A DNA stretch of 6,667 nucleotides from an uncultured Cytophagaceae bacterium (GTDB lineage: Bacteria; Bacteroidota; Bacteroidia; Cytophagales; Spirosomataceae), in NCBI GenBank assembly GCA_938008575.1, contig CALLKB010000023.1, forward strand, positions 1-6,667. Reading direction: 5' to 3'. The notes beneath the pieces were generated by a model, which had not been told where the DNA came from, did no database searches, and worked only from the letters and a program-made list of their open reading frames with translations. The stretch's first letter is position 1, and every line of letters starts with the position of its first letter. Positions 1 to 6,584 of the stretch are shown one piece after another. Position numbers and translations under genes: made by a program.

Positions 1-1330
1 TTGCACGCGCATCAATGCTACGTAATCCCGAAGCACTTGCTCCACGCTTCTCATCTAACTCTCCCCCATTTCCAAAAACACGAACTTCAGGTCTTGGCAC
101 ACGACGTACACGGAATGTTTCTTTCCCTAAAAGAGTCCCACCGTTTGCAATATTCAATGTTATTGTAGCAGCAGACGGAACGATTGTAACCTTACCCCGA
201 TTTTGACCACCGATCGCTTCTCCACCTTCCGCAGAGAATGAAGGGTTCCATAATGCGCCCAAACCAGGACTCGCAACACTTAAACGGTTCGCACAACCCA
301 AATAAAGCGCGGGCAAAGTGGCTGTTTCAATGTTATACGTCGGCTTTAATACAAAATATTCTTTCTGAATTGTTTCCGTCTTAGGCCCTAGTGGACTCAT
401 GTAAGAAACTGAAGCCGTATAGGTCTTCTTCGACAAACCATTCGCATCGAATCCACCACCTGAGGTCTTGAATTTGATTTGACCACGACCGTCAATGACT
501 GGAATGGATGATCCATTGAAGCTCATGCGAGGAGTAAAACCACTCGATGTTGCCGCAATAAACACTTCAGCTTGGTATTCCATCCCCGCTACTACTGTAT
601 TGGCATTCGCAGAAACTTGCGCGAATACTTTATCAAATTTAATTTCCTTCGCCCCTACTTTCGCAGCTAATTGCGCTAAGACATCACTTTCATAACGACG
701 AACTTCCGCTTGCTTCTGTGAAATCGTTGCCATCGCAGCTGGCACAGGAGTTTGAGCAAAATTTAATTCAGCAAAATCCTTATTCGCTTGATTCGCATCT
801 TTGCTAGCAATAGGATCTGATTTTGCATCATTAGCTAAGGAAGGGAATTTCGTTCCTGGATCTGCTAATTTTTCCAAATCCTGCACATATTTTGAAAACA
901 TGGCTTCCAACTTATACGCCTCTCCCGATTTATTTGCTCCTACCATTAAGGTAAATACTTTCTCCTCTTCTTTTGGGTTTTTGATATTACCCGTTTCAGG
1001 ATCAATACCGCCACCTGCTTCTAGAATTTGGCTCTTCAAAGCGTCCAAATGATTCACTAATGCATCAGCTAAGCGACGAACTTCATTCGCACGTTTAACC
1101 ACATCCGCATAAGCACCTGGATTAGGTAAATCTTTGATTCGCTCCTCAATTCCCTGAACCATTCCTTTATTTTTGGACGTTGCCGATTGGTTGGCAATTT
1201 CCAAACTGGAATTCAGAATTGTAAACTTTTGTAATAATGCATCTGATACTTGTAAGGCAAGTAATGCCGTCAGTACTAAATACATCATCCCGATCATTTT
1301 CTGCCGGGGTGTTTCTTTTAAACTAGCCAT
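1..1330 (-). CDS. gldM: GldM/PorM, T9SS and gliding motor shaft protein (partial, C-terminus off the left edge)
   Basis: Translating the minus strand from ATG at 1328-1330 gives an open frame of 443 codons with no stop before the window edge. The start is MASLKETPRQKMIGMMYLVL, the typical GldM opening: a short cytoplasmic tail with TPRQK, then one transmembrane helix at about residues 12-34. Arg9 matches the arginine that in Flavobacterium GldM pairs with the intramembrane glutamate of GldL. Residues 36-225 look helical and end in the family-like stretch QTPVPAAMATISQKQAEVRR, corresponding to the first periplasmic domain. The rest is beta-rich (residues about 230-443), matching the later periplasmic domains. 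Known full-length GldM is a little over 500 residues, so roughly 70 are probably missing. In the family, a GldM dimer sits inside a GldL pentamer and its periplasmic part transmits motion to the GldK/GldN ring. The gene follows gldL by 28 bases with no clear ribosome binding site, as is usual in this phylum. Confidence 0.95.
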   Translation of the reverse strand, partial: MASLKETPRQKMIGMMYLVLTALLALQVSDALLQKFTILNSSLEIANQSATSKNKGMVQGIEERIKDLPNPGAYADVVKRANEVRRLADALVNHLDALKSQILEAGGGIDPETGNIKNPKEEEKVFTLMVGANKSGEAYKLEAMFSKYVQDLEKLADPGTKFPSLANDAKSDPIASKDANQANKDFAELNFAQTPVPAAMATISQKQAEVRRYESDVLAQLAAKVGAKEIKFDKVFAQVSANANTVVAGMEYQAEVFIAATSSGFTPRMSFNGSSIPVIDGRGQIKFKTSGGGFDANGLSKKTYTASVSYMSPLGPKTETIQKEYFVLKPTYNIETATLPALYLGCANRLSVASPGLGALWNPSFSAEGGEAIGGQNRGKVTIVPSAATITLNIANGGTLLGKETFRVRRVPRPEVRVFGNGGELDEKRGASASGLRSIDARA

Positions 1331-1358
1331 ATTATCTAAGCTGTAATAAAATCAATAA

Positions 1359-2117
1359 TTATCCTTTCATAGCAGTCAACATGCTGCCATACACTTGATT
1401 TAATGCCTGTATGTTGGCATTCAACTTAGCTAATTCTGCTTTGAATTGCTCTGCATCTTTCGAAGTCGAAGCAATTTGCTCAACCGTTGTATTCACGTTT
1501 CCGTAATACCCATTAATCGCTTTCAAATGCTTGCTAGACTCTTGGATTTCTGTCTCGTAAATCGCATTCAATGCAGCTAATTGATCTCCTGCCTTCGCGT
1601 ATTGTTGGGCATATTTCGCAGCTTCTGTCGAAGAAATCGAAATGGACCCCAATGAAGCGTTCGCATCAGAAACTGTTTTGTTCAATGAACCTAATGAAGC
1701 AGACGATGCATTTAATGATTGTACAAAATCATTTGCAGCACCTGTTGCCTTTGTAATTTCTTGTAAGCTGTTAGCTGTCTCAGTCAAGCCTTTCAAGCTC
1801 TTCGTCAAGTTTTCAACAACATCCGCACCTAAACCTGTTTGGTTAGCTAAGTTCGCTAAACCATTTCCAGCAGGACGAGGGGTAGCTTCGCCACCTACTA
1901 ATTCTGGGTAAACATTTTCCCAGTTATATTCTTTTTCCGGTTTCGCTTGAATGTATAACACACCAAACAAAATAAAAATAGCAGCTTCCGTGAACATACC
2001 CACCATCAACATCTCGTTGGCACCTTCCCAGTGAACAATTTTAAACAAAGCACCAATAATTACTACAGCAGCACCAAAACTCGCCACCACATTGATTGAT
2101 TTTTCTAATCCTTTCAT
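1359..2117 (-). CDS. gldL: GldL/PorL, inner-membrane proton-driven motor subunit of T9SS
   Basis: This 252-residue protein has two N-terminal transmembrane helices (about residues 8-28 and 36-56) and a long cytoplasmic C-terminal part. That is the GldL layout, slightly longer than the roughly 215 residues of the Flavobacterium protein. The family signature is clear: GAAVVIIGALFKIVHWEG across helix 1 and the first loop, and MFTEAAIFILFG in helix 2. Lys26 in helix 1 and Glu44 in helix 2 correspond to the buried charged residues implicated in proton coupling. His29 is also at the helix boundary. Residues about 97-245 are rich in Ala, Ser, Asn, Leu and Lys and look largely helical or coiled-coil. 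The family forms a pentamer around two GldM helices and converts proton motive force into rotation for secretion and gliding. The gene lies between gldK and gldM with exactly 28 bases on each side, so it is almost certainly cotranscribed with both. Confidence 0.96.
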   Translation of the reverse strand: MKGLEKSINVVASFGAAVVIIGALFKIVHWEGANEMLMVGMFTEAAIFILFGVLYIQAKPEKEYNWENVYPELVGGEATPRPAGNGLANLANQTGLGADVVENLTKSLKGLTETANSLQEITKATGAANDFVQSLNASSASLGSLNKTVSDANASLGSISISSTEAAKYAQQYAKAGDQLAALNAIYETEIQESSKHLKAINGYYGNVNTTVEQIASTSKDAEQFKAELAKLNANIQALNQVYGSMLTAMKG

Positions 2118-2145
2118 TTGATTAATCTTTAATATCTTTTATTAA

Positions 2146-3273
2146 TTATTTCTTTAAAGCTGGACGGCCTAGGTAACGCATCATCGATCTAAATCCGATA
2201 TACGAACGCTTCTTGTTTTGCAACTCATAAGCACGTGTACCTGTTTCCAAATAATAGGCAATATCCTTCCAAGATCCTCCACGAACCACTTTACGTGGCT
2301 CATCAGCATCTTTATTCACCGTGTTCAAATCCCAAGTAACCGCAGATGCATTATCTGAATAGGCATCTTCACACCATTCAGCTACGTTCCCCGACATATT
2401 ATATAAGCCAAAGTCATTCGGATCATATGCATTCGCAGGCGCCGTGTACGCATAACCATCCGCATCGTAGTTACCACGATGTGGCTTGAAGTTGGCCATC
2501 AAACAACCTTTTGCGTTCGCCACATAAGGATTTCCCCAAGGGTATTTTGCAGATGCGCGACCACCACGTGCTGCCCATTCCCATTCTGATTCAGAAGGCA
2601 ACTCAAAACGTGGCAAAATGTACATCCCTTGTTTCTTGCGATATTCGTTCATCATTTTTGAACGCCACAAGCAGAAATATTTGGCAGCTTCCCAACTAAC
2701 CCCTACCACAGGATATTGGTCAAAAGCGGGACTTGAGAAATAATATTCCAACATCGGATCACCGTTGTGGTATGTAAAATCGCTCTTCCAAACCGTTGTA
2801 TCCGGATAGAATTCAGCCATGATTTTATCCTCTCCTAATACAGAGACAGAGTCTTTCAATAAAGAATTTGTGAATTGACGATACTCGTGATTCGTGATTT
2901 CTGTATCATCCATATAAAATGCCGCTACCGTCACACGCTTATTAAAGCTGATTCCGGAACGAGAAACATCTTCATCCGCTTGGCCCATCATATAACTTCC
3001 AGAAGGCACAAGCACCATGCCATAAGGCGTAGGCTGACTCCATCCTTTACGGGCTCCTGCGACAATTTCTCCATTTTCGATACCTGGAGCATCTTTAGCA
3101 GACTTTCCAAATTTCAATCCACCCTTTTTCGAAGATGAACTTCCTTTTGAACTACTAAGAGTCTTAGAACTACTTGAGCCTCCTTTTGAACCACCACAAC
3201 CCGCAAGGATTGCTGTCAAGGCAAGGGCTGACAACATGAGTGTCAAAGGCTTTCCAACAAATTTAAAATTCAT
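2146..3273 (-). CDS. gldK: GldK/PorK, T9SS outer-membrane ring lipoprotein with a formylglycine-generating-enzyme-like fold
   Basis: The protein has 375 residues. It starts with a lipoprotein signal peptide whose lipobox is LAGC, with Cys26 as the predicted lipidated residue. A low-complexity Ser/Gly/Lys linker follows at about residues 27-52. From residue 85 on it matches the FGE-sulfatase/SUMF1-like fold in order: GMVLVPSG (85-92), DTEIT (123-127), YPVVGVSW (187-194), LPSESEWEWAARGG (225-238), YPWG (244-247), GLYNMSGNVAEWCED (289-303), VVRGGSW (329-335) and IGFR (359-362). The cysteine pair used by true formylglycine-generating enzymes near the C-terminus is absent: nothing after Cys301 is a cysteine. 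The domain is therefore probably structural. In the family, GldK forms periplasmic rings with GldN at the outer membrane that contact the GldM shaft. It is shorter than the Flavobacterium protein (over 450 residues). gldL begins 28 bases downstream. Confidence 0.96.
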   Translation of the reverse strand: MNFKFVGKPLTLMLSALALTAILAGCGGSKGGSSSSKTLSSSKGSSSSKKGGLKFGKSAKDAPGIENGEIVAGARKGWSQPTPYGMVLVPSGSYMMGQADEDVSRSGISFNKRVTVAAFYMDDTEITNHEYRQFTNSLLKDSVSVLGEDKIMAEFYPDTTVWKSDFTYHNGDPMLEYYFSSPAFDQYPVVGVSWEAAKYFCLWRSKMMNEYRKKQGMYILPRFELPSESEWEWAARGGRASAKYPWGNPYVANAKGCLMANFKPHRGNYDADGYAYTAPANAYDPNDFGLYNMSGNVAEWCEDAYSDNASAVTWDLNTVNKDADEPRKVVRGGSWKDIAYYLETGTRAYELQNKKRSYIGFRSMMRYLGRPALKK

Positions 3274-3316
3274 AAAGACGAATTATTATATCTTTTTTGT
3301 AAACGAGATCAATCTC

Positions 3317-3352
3317 AAAAAATTGTGCTGAACTTATTCAGCGTACACAATT
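3317..3352 (-). terminator. Bulged terminator-like hairpin between porP and gldK
   Basis: Read on the minus strand, AATTGTG (3352-3346) pairs with CACAATT (3327-3321), and CTGAA (3341-3337) pairs with TTCAG (3332-3328) around a TAAG loop. A four-base TACG bulge (3345-3342) interrupts the 5' side. The 3' arm runs into six U (3322-3317). It could act as a partial terminator lowering gldKLM expression relative to porP, or as an RNA-processing or stability element. The stem is A/T-rich and interrupted, so efficiency is uncertain. Confidence 0.45.
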
Positions 3353-3357
3353 AAATC

Positions 3358-3404
3358 AAATTCCTCAAAATTAAGGGAATTTCTAATAATTCATTGCAAT
3401 TCCC
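3358..3404 (-). repeat. Three complementary segments able to form alternative stems
   Basis: In transcript order, segment A is GGGAATT (3404-3398), segment B AAATTCCC (3382-3375) and segment C GGAATTT (3364-3358). A pairs with B over 7 bases with a 16-base loop. B can instead pair with C over 7 bases with an 11-base loop. The two stems exclude each other. They lie upstream of the bulged hairpin at 3317-3352, in the gap before gldK. Regulatory use is inference. Confidence 0.4.
3366..3373 (-). promoter_or_regulatory. Candidate -7 element (TAATTTTG) upstream of gldK
   Basis: The minus strand reads TAATTTTG, an exact TAnnTTTG match in the non-coding gap between porP and gldK, 93 bases before the gldK start. 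A TTG triplet lies 23 bases further upstream (3399-3397), slightly more distant than the usual -33 spacing. It also falls in the loop between two complementary segments, so it could be chance in an A/T-rich gap. Confidence 0.3.
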
Positions 3405-3436
3405 CCCTTTTTTTTGCGACATTTTTCAAGATATGC

Positions 3437-4405
3437 CTAATTAAATCGAGGGGTCTTGATCGGTACAAAACGAGATGCTGTTTGAAAACTTGGCAAAACA
3501 AATCGCAACATCACTTCATGCGATATATTTGACTTTACCGCCGAATTAATCATGGACAAATCCAATGCATATACCAAATCAAGTCGATTATTCATCAGCG
3601 ACACCCCAGCCATCGCAGTAGCTGCATCATCCCAACGATACCCCGAGCCCACCCAAAACTGCTGCTGGAATATCACCTTCGCCCCCACCTGAGACGAAAC
3701 AAGTCCATTATAATAGTTGACCTGCGCAAAAGGACTCCATTCAAATCGATCGTTTATCGAAAGATTCGCCCGAACATGCGCATTCGCAGCTAATTCATTG
3801 GCCAATTTCAGACTAGGATTACCAAAATCATACGCTGATTGATTCAGATGCGAAATACCAATACCTAATTCCAATAAATCGGTTGTGTACATAACCCCTG
3901 CATTAAAATCGGGCAATGCTTGAGAAACTTGTTTACCTGACAATTCAACTGCCAGTGGATCATTCGAATCCCGCACACGAAAAACGCGCCCATCAAATGA
4001 TTTAGTCTGCATACCAAATCCCAAACCCATGGAGAATGCTGCCCCATTCGCCAAAGGCAAATGATAAGCTACTTGTAAACGCACGACTTGTTGGCCCACG
4101 CCCGACGGCGTTTTATCATTCATCACAATCAAACCCATTCCTAGATGTTGGAAATTCAACGGCAAGGACAACCCAACAATACTTGTTCCTAAATTACCAT
4201 TTCCGTCTTGTGATGTTTCATAAGAAGTCCATTGATTTCGGTACTGGGCTTGCACATAGGCATCGCGACCAGCGCCCGCGGCGGCAGGATTAAAATAAAG
4301 GGTATTGAGATGATATAGACTTAAGCCCGGGTTTTGTTGTGCGAAGACTCCTGAGCTGATGCAGCAAAATAGTATTAAGCCCAAAACGTATTTAAATCCC
4401 TGCAT
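3437..4405 (-). CDS. porP: PorP/SprF family T9SS outer-membrane protein
   Basis: This 322-residue protein begins with a signal peptide (about residues 1-22, hydrophobic core VLGLILFCCISSGVF, likely cleavage after VFA before QQ). The diagnostic PorP/SprF stretch is present: LYFNPAAAGAGRDAYVQAQY followed by RNQW (36-59). DFNAGVMY (166-173) and SHEVMLRF (295-302) follow, in a pattern of alternating hydrophobic strands typical of an outer-membrane beta-barrel. Family members work with the T9SS; SprF is needed to deliver the SprB adhesin and PorP for protease secretion. The position directly upstream of gldKLM matches the Porphyromonas order porP-porK-porL-porM-porN. SprF and PorP are paralogues, so the exact cargo cannot be read from the sequence, but context favours the core porP type. 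A strong terminator separates it from hemD upstream, and a 163-base gap separates it from gldK. Confidence 0.92.
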   Translation of the reverse strand: MQGFKYVLGLILFCCISSGVFAQQNPGLSLYHLNTLYFNPAAAGAGRDAYVQAQYRNQWTSYETSQDGNGNLGTSIVGLSLPLNFQHLGMGLIVMNDKTPSGVGQQVVRLQVAYHLPLANGAAFSMGLGFGMQTKSFDGRVFRVRDSNDPLAVELSGKQVSQALPDFNAGVMYTTDLLELGIGISHLNQSAYDFGNPSLKLANELAANAHVRANLSINDRFEWSPFAQVNYYNGLVSSQVGAKVIFQQQFWVGSGYRWDDAATAMAGVSLMNNRLDLVYALDLSMINSAVKSNISHEVMLRFVLPSFQTASRFVPIKTPRFN

Positions 4406-4440
4406 CGTTGTGATTTGGCAAAAGCTGAGCTAAAAATAAA

Positions 4441-4473
4441 CAAAATAAGCTAAGCGGGATAGCATCTAACAAA
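4441..4473 (-). promoter_or_regulatory. Candidate promoter for porP and the gld genes
   Basis: On the minus strand TTTG (4473-4470), at the end of the hemD terminator U-tract, is followed 21 bases later by TTATTTTG (4448-4441). The second element differs from TAnnTTTG only at its second base. It lies 36 bases before the porP start, in the only non-coding stretch between the terminator and porP. A promoter is required here by logic; the exact element is a best guess. Confidence 0.4.
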
Positions 4474-4497
4474 AAAAAAGCTCCGAATGGAGCTTTT
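4471..4497 (-). terminator. Intrinsic terminator of hemD
   Basis: Directly after the hemD stop, the minus strand carries perfect 9-base arms (AAAAGCTCC at 4497-4489 and GGAGCTTTT at 4484-4476) around the loop ATTC. The 3' arm continues into a run of nine U in the transcript (4479-4471). This is a textbook rho-independent terminator. It separates hemD from the T9SS genes, so porP needs its own promoter in the 65 bases that follow. Confidence 0.88.
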
Positions 4498-4500
4498 AAA

Positions 4501-5292
4501 TTATTTATTGGCTTGCTTGATGTAATGTTCCAAAGCACCCGTCATTGAAGGAGCATTGGGCATCGGCGCCTGAATGTCTAAAATAAGTCCTGCATCATGC
4601 ACTGCCTGCGCGGTCGTGGGTCCAAAAGCAGCTAACCGCGTATTATTTTGCTTAAAATCAGGGAAGTTTTCAAACAAAGACGTAATTCCAGAAGGACTAA
4701 AAAATGCAATAACATCATAAAAGACGTTCTCCAAGTCGGAAAGATCCGCCGAAACTGTTTCATACATCACAGCCTCTGTTAATTGGAAATCATTGGTCCC
4801 CATGTAATCAGGTAAATCTTTTTGACGCTTATTCGAGCAAGGAAACATAAACTTCTCCGTCTTATGCTTTTTGATAACCTCTAATAAATCTAAGGCAGTC
4901 TTCGTTCCTGTAAAAATCTTACGCTTACGAATAACAATGTATTTATGTAGATAATTAGCTGTTTGCTCCGTAATACAGAAGTATTTCATGTCGGCTGGAA
5001 CCTCAATCTTCGCCTCTTTGCAGATGCGGAAGAAATGGTCAATCGCATTCCGACTGGTAAAAATGATCGCAGTATGCGATAAAATATCGATTTTTTGCTT
5101 TCTGAAATCCTTGTATGAAATCCCTTTGACATCGATAAATGAACGAAAATCCACTTTAACGTCGTATTTACGCTCAATCTCTGAATAAGGAGATTTTGCC
5201 GCGTCTGCTGGCGCAGCTTGGGTAACAAGGATACTTTTTACTTTTTTCAACCGTTTAACATCAGGTTGAGCAACATTAGCAACTACACTCAT
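4501..5292 (-). CDS. hemD: Uroporphyrinogen-III synthase
   Basis: This 263-residue protein has the weakly conserved HemD pattern of two alternating alpha/beta domains. ILVTQAAP (21-28) fits the first strand, IIFTSRNAIDHFF (76-88) the substrate-cleft segment of domain 1, and FFSPSGITSLF (197-207) the equivalent in domain 2. AAFGPTTAQAV (221-231) is the typical late G-x-T-T/S-A motif, and APSM near 247-250 precedes the last helix. Members cyclise hydroxymethylbilane to uroporphyrinogen III with inversion of ring D (EC 4.2.1.75), a cytoplasmic step of heme biosynthesis. HemD sequences diverge strongly, so the call rests on the combined motifs and length. The chosen ATG gives a short charged leader (DVKRLKKVKS) before the first strand. 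A TAnnTTTG promoter-like element lies in the 91-base gap upstream, and an intrinsic terminator directly follows the stop. hemD is probably its own transcription unit or the end of one beginning with the DUF4271 gene. Confidence 0.87.
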   Translation of the reverse strand: MSVVANVAQPDVKRLKKVKSILVTQAAPADAAKSPYSEIERKYDVKVDFRSFIDVKGISYKDFRKQKIDILSHTAIIFTSRNAIDHFFRICKEAKIEVPADMKYFCITEQTANYLHKYIVIRKRKIFTGTKTALDLLEVIKKHKTEKFMFPCSNKRQKDLPDYMGTNDFQLTEAVMYETVSADLSDLENVFYDVIAFFSPSGITSLFENFPDFKQNNTRLAAFGPTTAQAVHDAGLILDIQAPMPNAPSMTGALEHYIKQANK

Positions 5293-5345
5293 ATTAAAAT
5301 ATTCTAATTAAGCATTCTTGTTTGGCCTTAAACTGAAAATGCCTG

Positions 5346-5353
5346 CAAATATA
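5346..5353 (-). promoter_or_regulatory. Candidate Bacteroidota -7 promoter element (TATATTTG) upstream of hemD
   Basis: The minus strand reads TATATTTGCA, an exact match to the TAnnTTTG -7 element used by the main Bacteroidota sigma factor. It lies 53 bases upstream of the hemD start, in the non-coding gap after the DUF4271 gene. No convincing TTTG is seen at the usual -33 distance; the nearest TTG triplets (5357-5359 and 5367-5369) are too close. The call rests on the -7 match and its location. Confidence 0.5.
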
Positions 5354-5383
5354 CGACAAATTTTATCAATTAAGTATCTGCCA

Positions 5384-6574
5384 TTACATGTATTCCGGAA
5401 AAATCAATTCTCGTAATCCAAATACCATTACCTGCCCTTCCATCAAGATCAAATAGGCCAATAAGGATAATTGATTCACTGGATAGGTCTTACGAAATAC
5501 CTGAAAAAAGTATACAGCCCGCAACACAAAATAAGCCGTTATCACGTAAGAGATGTATGTTAAATTAACCGGATACATGGGCCCCATATACACCGAGAAT
5601 AAACTCAACAAGCTAAACAATACAATAAAAAACTGCAAGTTCGCCTGAACCGATTTAAAAAAATGGGCCTCCGCGATATGTGGTAAACGAAATAGGTTAG
5701 TAAATAACTTATACATAAAATACCTACTCACAAATAAAGCCAAGCCAAGCAATGTTCTAGACAAAATAAACCCGATCGCAGGAAGGAATCGTTGCAAATT
5801 TTCTTGGGTTTCAAAAAAAGCATCATTGGATTGATTCAGCAAGCCATTATAAAATGAAAAGCAGGCTGTAATTAAACTCAACAATCCGATTACCAATAAA
5901 TTAGGAAATGCGAAGGTGTTTTTCAACAATACTTCTTCTTTGATCTCCCAATGTATCCAATCGGAGAACCGAAAATAGGCAGCAAAATATCGTGGGAAAG
6001 CCGCGTACAAAACCCCTAAGAAAAACAAAATCAAGAGAAAGGCAGAACCAAAAAACTGATTAAATAAATAAGCATTCCGTTGGCGTAAATTCAGCATATC
6101 TGAAAACGTCGCATTATCCTCATCCACTTTTCGTTCCAACTGAACAGTTTGAGGAAGTCCAGCCATTTTGTCCTGGTAAAAACTAAAATACAGCGGATTA
6201 GCGTTTGGATATACTTTTTGCAAGCTGTCTACGGACCAGCGGTATTGTTTACCTTTTGTTAAATGACTATGAAAAGTTCCTTGAAGAAACAACACATAAT
6301 CGTCATCCAAATCCATGCGGAAATAGGTATGCGGAAATTCTTGGAGCGGAATAGCCAGCGATTTCGATTTAAAACTGTAGTGTTTCCCGGAGATATAGGG
6401 CAGGAAAGTTTTTAAATTTGGCTGATAGACAAGCCAAGCTTTGTCCAAGGGTTGCACAAGCTGCCATTTAGCTGCTCGCAATTCAGTGGAAAGCAACAAA
6501 ATTAACAATAAAAAAAATCTGCTAATCTTCCCTAAGGGAAAATGACTAGCAGATTTTGAACTAAAAGGAATCAT
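5384..6574 (-). CDS. DUF4271-type polytopic membrane protein
   Basis: The 396-residue frame starts with a signal-peptide-like segment (hydrophobic FFLLLILLLS, residues 20-29, possible cleavage after LRAA). A soluble, probably periplasmic part rich in aromatic residues follows at about 36-165. About six transmembrane helices come next, near 174-194, 222-243, 263-285, 312-330, 337-357 and 367-387. The C-terminal end, with FRKTYPVNQLSLLAYLIL running into a final glutamate-containing helix, resembles DUF4271 proteins found next to hemD in many Bacteroidota; that assignment is from memory, not a search. No function is known. The start lies 11 bases below the sucD stop. The first codons coincide with a terminator hairpin (see 6510-6557), so initiation could differ. 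However, the next in-frame ATG is near residue 87 and would lose the signal peptide, so only TTG codons inside the hydrophobic core are alternatives. Confidence 0.75.
   Translation of the reverse strand: MIPFSSKSASHFPLGKISRFFLLLILLLSTELRAAKWQLVQPLDKAWLVYQPNLKTFLPYISGKHYSFKSKSLAIPLQEFPHTYFRMDLDDDYVLFLQGTFHSHLTKGKQYRWSVDSLQKVYPNANPLYFSFYQDKMAGLPQTVQLERKVDEDNATFSDMLNLRQRNAYLFNQFFGSAFLLILFFLGVLYAAFPRYFAAYFRFSDWIHWEIKEEVLLKNTFAFPNLLVIGLLSLITACFSFYNGLLNQSNDAFFETQENLQRFLPAIGFILSRTLLGLALFVSRYFMYKLFTNLFRLPHIAEAHFFKSVQANLQFFIVLFSLLSLFSVYMGPMYPVNLTYISYVITAYFVLRAVYFFQVFRKTYPVNQLSLLAYLILMEGQVMVFGLRELIFPEYM
6510..6557 (-). terminator. Probable intrinsic terminator of sucD, embedded in the 5' end of the DUF4271 gene
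   Basis: Perfect 11-base arms (AAAATCTGCTA at 6557-6547 and TAGCAGATTTT at 6524-6514, read on the minus strand) enclose a second stem. The inner stem is TTTTCCC against GGGAAGA with one G-U pair and a TTA loop. The outer 3' arm runs into eight consecutive U in the transcript (6517-6510). The hairpin is 28 bases below the sucD stop, a normal place for a terminator, but it covers about codons 6-22 of the next gene. Confidence 0.72.
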
Positions 6575-6584
6575 CCTTGTTGAA

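Noticed and set aside
495..1052. Plus-strand open frames of 66 and 83 codons at 495-695 and 801-1052
   Set aside because: They lie antisense within gldM, have no recognisable domain or start signal, and the minus-strand frame is an unambiguous GldM.
1331..1358. Possible regulatory content in the 28-base gldL-gldM gap, and in the equal-length gldK-gldL gap at 2118-2145
   Set aside because: The two gaps share only length and A/T richness; no hairpin, promoter match or common motif was found, so the equal spacing is probably coincidence.
1571..1911. Plus-strand frames antisense to gldL (61 and 89 codons)
   Set aside because: They mirror the Ala/Ser-rich GldL C-terminal coding sequence, overlap each other, and show no protein-like features of their own.
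3279..3308. A TATAAT hexamer with TTGATC 16 bases upstream before gldK, resembling an E. coli-type promoter
   Set aside because: Bacteroidota housekeeping sigma factors use TAnnTTTG, not the E. coli -10 element, and TATAAT is common by chance in A/T-rich gaps.
4986..5228. Overlapping frames of 66-80 codons on both strands inside hemD
   Set aside because: They are frame shadows of the HemD coding sequence, with composition unlike a real protein and no supporting signals.
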